In this document: in pieces, positions 9,730 through 13,837 of the stretch
Position numbering within the stretch: position 1 is the first letter of the stretch
Layout: every line of letters begins with the position of its first letter
NCBI GenBank assembly: GCA_027579435.1
Contig: JANBPK010000286.1
Span: 1-13,837 of the forward strand
Length of the DNA: 13,837 nt
Reading direction: 5' to 3'
DNA from: Candolleomyces eurysporus
Taxonomy: Eukaryota; Basidiomycota; Agaricomycetes; Agaricales; Psathyrellaceae
Made by a program: the position numbers and the translations under genes
The notes under the pieces: generated by a model
What the model saw: the letters and a program-made list of their open reading frames with translations, nothing else
Database searches by the model: none
Told to the model about the DNA's origin: nothing

Positions 9730-9998
9730 CTTGGTTGGCAGGACTTGAGCTCAGAGAACAAAGGCAGATACGGGGCGAGGGTGGCATTCTGGGGTGTTCA
9801 TTATATACTACCTAAACCGTGTGTGACAGATCGCAGTTTGCCATGATAGACGCCAGCAAGCAAACCGGAACAGGGCTCGGTTCACGACAAACACGAGGCG
9901 TGGTCACGTTGCTGCCCTTTCTTCTGGAATTCTGTCATATCTCGTTATGAGTACTTTNAAAAAGGACGTCTGCTTGGCTTGACCCACCAAGTATCACT
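9730..9998. promoter_or_regulatory. Bidirectional promoter region between copy 4 and the divergent ART-like gene
   Basis: For the minus-strand gene there is a TATATAA at 9807-9801, about 72 bp upstream of the ATG at 9729, plus the CACCCCAGAATG block and a degenerate inverted repeat (CAAACC 9861-9866, CGGTTC 9878-9883). The segment around 9958-9980 (AAAAAGGACGTCTGCTTGGC, after an N at 9958) still matches the array spacer near 5236-5260. Homology to the array therefore runs to within about 20 bp of the plus-strand ATG at 9999, and the 5' control of that gene appears to use array-derived DNA. Confidence 0.6.
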
Positions 9999-12291
9999 AT
10001 GACGAACGCAGACCCACCAACGCCAGGAGTGAGTGCACCGTCTCGTGGTGCCCGTGGACCGCCTGCTANCCCCAGCTGAGAACCTTGATTCCTCTGCGAC
10101 CACTGCAAACCGTCCTTCTAGACAAGTCAACGTCGTCGAAGCTGGAGCAGCAGCGCCGGCCCATTCACCCCGCAATGGCGCAGTTCGCGCTGAACATGAC
10201 GATCTCAGGGCAAGGCCTCGAGACCTCCACGGCCTTGAAGAAGAACATGTCGCAAACGTTTACCAGGCTCCTCCTGTTTCAGCCCCATCTTCCGGCGCCA
10301 GTCGGGTCCATGAGCAGTCGTTCATTCCTGCACGGTCAACTTATGGTGAACTGGAAGAGCAATTCGGACACTTTCCCCCTCAAGAACGGTCTGATACCCC
10401 ATCGGACGATCTATCGTTCCCCTCGGACGACTATGACTCCGCATCTGAGGACACAGAGATGATGTCGGACTCGGATACCCCGCCGACGCCAGAGTTTGGC
10501 AAAGGCAAAGGCGTTCAGGCTCAAAACACTCCAGCCGCCCAACCGACTATGACCACCGGCACGGACCGCAGCTACAGCTACAGCGACGCAACTCGTTCCC
10601 GAATGCCCGGGGGTGCTTCGAGCTCCAATCACCGTGGCTCTCATGATCGTTGGATGCTGGAAGATCCTTTGACGCCGCAGCCAACGTTCGGGAAGCAAGG
10701 CTATCCAGGTCTTCGCCGGAAGCCTTCTATGTGCATTGTAAGTTCACGGCTTCATATTTCCTCAATGAACTTCTTGGCTCAGATCGCTCCGAGGTTTGTA
10801 AATCCAAGCCACCTTACTCAAGGAACGGCAAGTCCTATCCCACCTGCGGCCTTAGCTGCGCTGCCGAGTTGGAAGAGCAGAAGAAGAGAGAAGCCTTGGA
10901 GTCAGGTCGGCTTTCGAGCTATCCAGGGCTGTGCGAGGTTGGGGCTTATCACTTCTAACGCCTTGAACATCTATCTGAAGCCGTTTGCTCACAGGTGTGC
11001 CGTTCTCGACCAAGGTATACCAACTCTTCGGGGCGAGTCTACGCAACGTGTGGGCTCCGCTGCGCTGCAGAACGCGACCCAGCCAAGTACTCGGCAGGAA
11101 TGTGTACCGTATGTGTTGGCCAATGACACGCCTGGGTTCCCTCACACTGACGACGAATCCGTTTTAGGTTTGCAAGAAGCGTCCCAAGCTTGCGACCGGA
11201 ACAGGGAAGCATTACGACCAGTGCTCCGCTGCATGCAGGGATAAAGCCAAAGCGGCGTTGGCGAACGGTATGAACTTCCCTAGCTTAGTATAGTTCGCGA
11301 CTAACTTACCCTGATCATGGAATCTAGCTGTCACCGTCACTTGTAGTAGCTGCCTCGCTTGTTGGACAAAGCCAGCACTCACTGATCGGCCATTCTGCAC
11401 TGATCACTGTAAAACGACGATGCTAAACTTGGGTCCAGCGCTCATCGAGATGCCGAGAGGCCACTTCTTGTTTGATAAATGTGAGCATTCCGTCTCCGCA
11501 TCTCGTACTACTGGGCGCTTGAAACTAAGACATGCGACCTATCAGATCACAAGCAGTTCCAAGCTGGATGGGAGACCACGTATAGCACACGCAAGGTGGT
11601 CGTGCAGCATATGTATTTCTTTGCGCTTGCTTCCGTTGTGTTAAATCGTTTCGAGGGATACGCGTACGNTTTCCCCTATTATTCTTGTTTGGGTGCCGCT
11701 CGTTGACCCTTCTCACAGAGCCAGACTGGAAAAATCGCTGAGAGGGAGAAACTCAGTTCGAACTAATGGATGGGTAGCCATTACCCGCGAATGCAACGTC
11801 GGCGACTCTGGCAGCGTCCTCATGTGCTCTTCGCCGATCTGCCATTTCTGCAACATAATGCTAAACTCGTTCGCTCAACACGACTACCTTCAGGGAATTC
11901 CTGTGGCTTTGACTGCAGCTAAGTGAGTGCTCAATTAATTTTTATCCGCAAGTACATTCACTAAATTCCCCCCTCTCCCAGAGCTAGCGAGGGCCTTCGG
12001 GACGCTCGACGGGGTCCCACCAAAGCCCTTCTCTTCGTCGAAGTCATCCACGGACCTAATGATCAGGTGCAACAACGCACTGAATCGCAACTTTTCGGAT
12101 ATCAACGCTCTCGTGACGATGTGGTATGTACATCTCAAGCTCTGGTTTCACAAAACCACTTCTGAACCCTGAGTTCTGGTGAATTTCAGGTCGCAGTCGT
12201 CCCTCCATGGCGTCGAACGCCAACTGAGGTGCGCGTTTACAATTTCGATGCAATCCTCCCTATGGGCCTGTTAGTCTACTCTGAGAAGTAG
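9999..12291 (+). CDS. Divergent zinc-finger ART-like protein with degenerate catalytic triad (putative pseudo-ADP-ribosyltransferase)
   Basis: Exons: 9999-10737, 10794-10937, 10995-11108, 11168-11267, 11328-11480, 11546-11663, 11719-11922, 11982-12123, 12190-12291; 605 codons including the stop if the N at 10069 is ignored (it otherwise forces a stop at 10077). A long disordered N-terminus of about 240 aa contains an acidic stretch near residues 131-160 (SDTPSDDLSFPSDDYDSASE). Four Cys modules follow: C245/C248/C264/C268, C293/C296/C313/C317, C331/C334/C351/C355 and C374/C377/C389/C393. The C-terminus aligns with the array ART domain (GWVAITREC against YHGTKRQC; MCSSPICHFC against LCASATCAIC), but the His position is Val475 and the Tyr position is Pro517 (GIPVALTAAK against GIYTSSASNK). 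Glu584 is retained (TEVRVYNFDAILP against NETIVYSNDAIRP). Seven introns match the array genes in position and phase. Probably no transferase activity; a binding or regulatory role is inferred. Confidence 0.8.
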
Positions 12292-12811
12292 TAAAGTCTC
12301 CATCTTGTACCTACCTATCGAGCTATTCTTTGTGTTTCAAGTAACTGGCCGTCTTGTACGGCATAGCACAACTGATTGTGCCAGATACAAATTTCTAACC
12401 CACTTGCACCGAGACGCACTCACTCTTCCTGCCATGATATCGATAGCCGTGACTCGTGTTATACTGCGGAACCTTACTAACCGTTCTCGAGCTTCGTTTC
12501 CCGGAACATGAGGTCGTGCGGAAGGTCATGGGTCGCGCATCCAACGCCTACAAATAGTCACTTTGACCATTTCCAGCCATCGATAATGAGATGGGCGCTT
12601 AAAGACGCGGGAATCCGTAATCGATGAACCATCTCTTACCGGTTAGGGCAGATAAGGTGGATGAACCAGGTCGTGCGTTACGGAAATCGATAGACGAACC
12701 AAGGATGAGGTGATGACCCGAATACACACACCGTGACTTCCTTGAAGGGAAAGGCCAAGAACGTGCATTGGAAGGTGATATTGGAACTCAGACCCTGTTG
12801 CCTCTTCGCTC
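12292..12811. other. Intergenic region before the PARG gene
   Basis: I see no supported gene. A 35-codon open stretch ending at a TAG at 12555-12557 follows a TACTAAC-like branch-point sequence, but it is too short to call. The DNA does not resemble the array spacers, so the duplicated unit stops before this point. Promoter elements of the downstream gene are presumably here, but none is distinctive. Confidence 0.55.
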
Positions 12812-13837
12812 ATGTCCATTCCGACGGTTCCCACTGTTGCTGTTATCGTCGGCGCAGGCGTTGCAATCTTTGCGTCTGTCAAGAAGAAGATGACTCAGAA
12901 AGGCTCCTCATCAGGCAAAGACAATAAGAGAGCTTCCTCCTCTTCCTCTGACACCGTTGACCCAGGCAAAAAGCATGGATCTACTTCCAATGGACTTCAA
13001 CGTGGTAGTGCGAGTGGTAGGGCTGACGGCTGGGAAAAGTNGGGGGCGGGAAGAGCGCGGTTCACGCTACACGGGCATACTGCCGGAACCGAAACGAGAC
13101 CGCTACAAGAGGGTCGCAGAGCAGGCAGTACAGGCCATGGTGAAGGACTCGTACGTGTATCGAGGAAACCCTACGCCTTTGCACCTCAAGAACACCATCG
13201 ACGGGACCTTGTTCTTCGCAGAGAACTCGCCGTTGGCGGAATGGAAGAACAAACCAGACACACGCACTCAGAGCAAAACCGAAGCATCCTTATCCATACT
13301 CAACGTCGCCACACTGGACGCGGCGCGCATCCTCTCGAACTCTTACCGATTCCAAATTCCAGAGGGCTACGAGGGAGCACCTCCTAAAACAGGGGTACTC
13401 AACTTTGCTTCTGCAACAAAGCCGGGAGGGGGTTTCAGAAACGGAGCCGACGCACAGGAGGAGTCGATAGCGCGCGTCTCCACGCTGCACGCATCGCTTT
13501 CGTCTCACAGCTCAGAGGGTTGCAAGTTTTACGAAGCGCACACTCGACTGACCGGCCAAGACCGATCGTACTACACGCATGGTATGATCTGGTCTCCGGG
13601 AGTAGTCGTGTTCCAAAACGACGAGGGAGAGGCGGTGGATTCGTACCCTATCGAGGTGGTGTCGTGTGCTGCAGTGAACGCAGGCGAGCTGCGATCGAAT
13701 GAGAGCATGGGGCCAGGCCGAGCAGCAGCTCTGGAGGTGGAGATCGAGGCGGCCATGGACGAACGCATGGGCAGGATCCTGTATCTCTTTGAGAAGATGG
13801 GGGTCCGAAACATCGTCCTGGGCACGTTTGGGACGGG
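12812..13837 (+). CDS. Microbial-type poly(ADP-ribose) glycohydrolase, membrane-anchored (3' partial)
   Basis: Predicted to hydrolyse poly(ADP-ribose), removing modification made by PARP-type enzymes. It matches the DUF2263/TIGR02452 microbial PARG family: VLNFASATKPGGG, with GGG at residues 205-207 and QEE at 215-217 (the GGG-x6-8-QEE signature carrying the catalytic glutamates), AAVN ending at Asn289, and the LGTFGT segment at 336-341 where the window ends. At least 341 codons; the C-terminus is missing. The N-terminus has a hydrophobic segment at about residues 7-23 followed by KKK, then a Ser/Lys-rich linker to about residue 75, suggesting a signal anchor with the enzyme on the cytosolic side (inference). 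Frame: the N at 13041 is an extra base; without it EKWGREERGSRYTG reads through, and with it the frame ends at 13387. No intron is visible. It lies 520 bp downstream of, and co-directional with, the pseudo-ART gene. Confidence 0.92.

Larger units (their letters stand above)
684..9990 (-). repeat. Tandem array of about 2.25-2.5 kb units (promoter + ART gene + 3' flank)
   Basis: Four start codons at 2483, 5001, 7477 and 9729 give unit lengths of 2518, 2476 and 2252 bp. All units share orientation, exon order, exon lengths (the 102-nt, 205-nt and 39-nt exons are identical in length in all four), spacer blocks and promoter blocks. Copies 1 and 2 share the VVYDxQGASNETI last exon of 90 nt; copies 3 and 4 share the VVFDRK...NLNETIVY form of 99 nt. 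The sequences are clearly diverged rather than recent identical duplicates. Confidence 0.9.

Noticed and set aside
10085..10698. Alternative ORFs overlapping exon 1 of the divergent gene on both strands.
   Set aside because: They are shadows of the continuous acidic, Ser/Pro-rich N-terminal frame that starts at 9999 once the N at 10069 is ignored.
12450..12557. 35-codon open stretch ending in TAG, preceded by TACTAAC, as a possible terminal exon.
   Set aside because: Too short, no match to the array genes or PARG, and the divergent gene already ends well at 12291 with an exon whose length and phase match its paralogues.
1..13837. Transposon, CRISPR, tRNA or rRNA content.
   Set aside because: I saw no transposase or reverse transcriptase motifs, no terminal repeats with target duplications, no regularly spaced repeats and no tRNA-like cloverleaf; the repeats present are explained by gene duplication.

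Overview
The window looks like nuclear DNA of a filamentous basidiomycete, probably an Agaricomycete. Every multi-exon gene resolves into short exons separated by 41-72 nt introns of GTNNGT...(C/T)AG type (one proposed intron is 116 nt), and the protein families are typical of that group. I cannot name the species; a Rhizoctonia/Ceratobasidium-like genome is only a guess.

Layout. Positions 1-384 are pyrimidine-rich with five single Ns and no convincing gene. Positions 385-683 hold a decayed 3' end (last exon plus flank) of the gene family that follows. Positions 684-9729 are a head-to-tail tandem array of four minus-strand paralogues (starts at 2483, 5001, 7477 and 9729). Each is modelled here as nine core exons encoding about 407-442 aa: a conserved acidic N-terminal block, four short Cys-rich (C-x2-C ... 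C-x3-C) zinc-finger-like modules, and a C-terminal PARP-type ADP-ribosyltransferase (ART) domain with an intact His-Tyr-Glu triad. Exon lengths and intron phases close exactly in all four, with one caveat in exon 1 of the first gene. The intergenic DNA between the copies is also mutually similar, so the duplicated unit is promoter + gene + 3' flank (about 2.25-2.5 kb). Copies 1/2 and 3/4 form two closer pairs.

Positions 9999-12291 hold a divergent plus-strand relative (about 604 aa). It shares the four-finger plus ART architecture and seven intron positions with identical phase, but the catalytic His aligns with Val and the catalytic Tyr with Pro, while the Glu is kept: a likely pseudo-ART. 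From 12812 to the right edge runs a microbial-type poly(ADP-ribose) glycohydrolase (PARG) with the GGG-x7-QEE signature, behind an N-terminal hydrophobic anchor and a Ser-rich linker; it is cut by the window end.

Taken together this is a compact locus holding four probable ADP-ribosylation writers, one degenerate writer-like protein and one eraser. The physical layout is read from sequence; the functional coupling (writer, binding/decoy partner, eraser) is inference. Isolated Ns behave as one-base insertions: removing the N at 9296, 10069 or 13041 restores the reading frame of three different genes, so naive gene calls break there.
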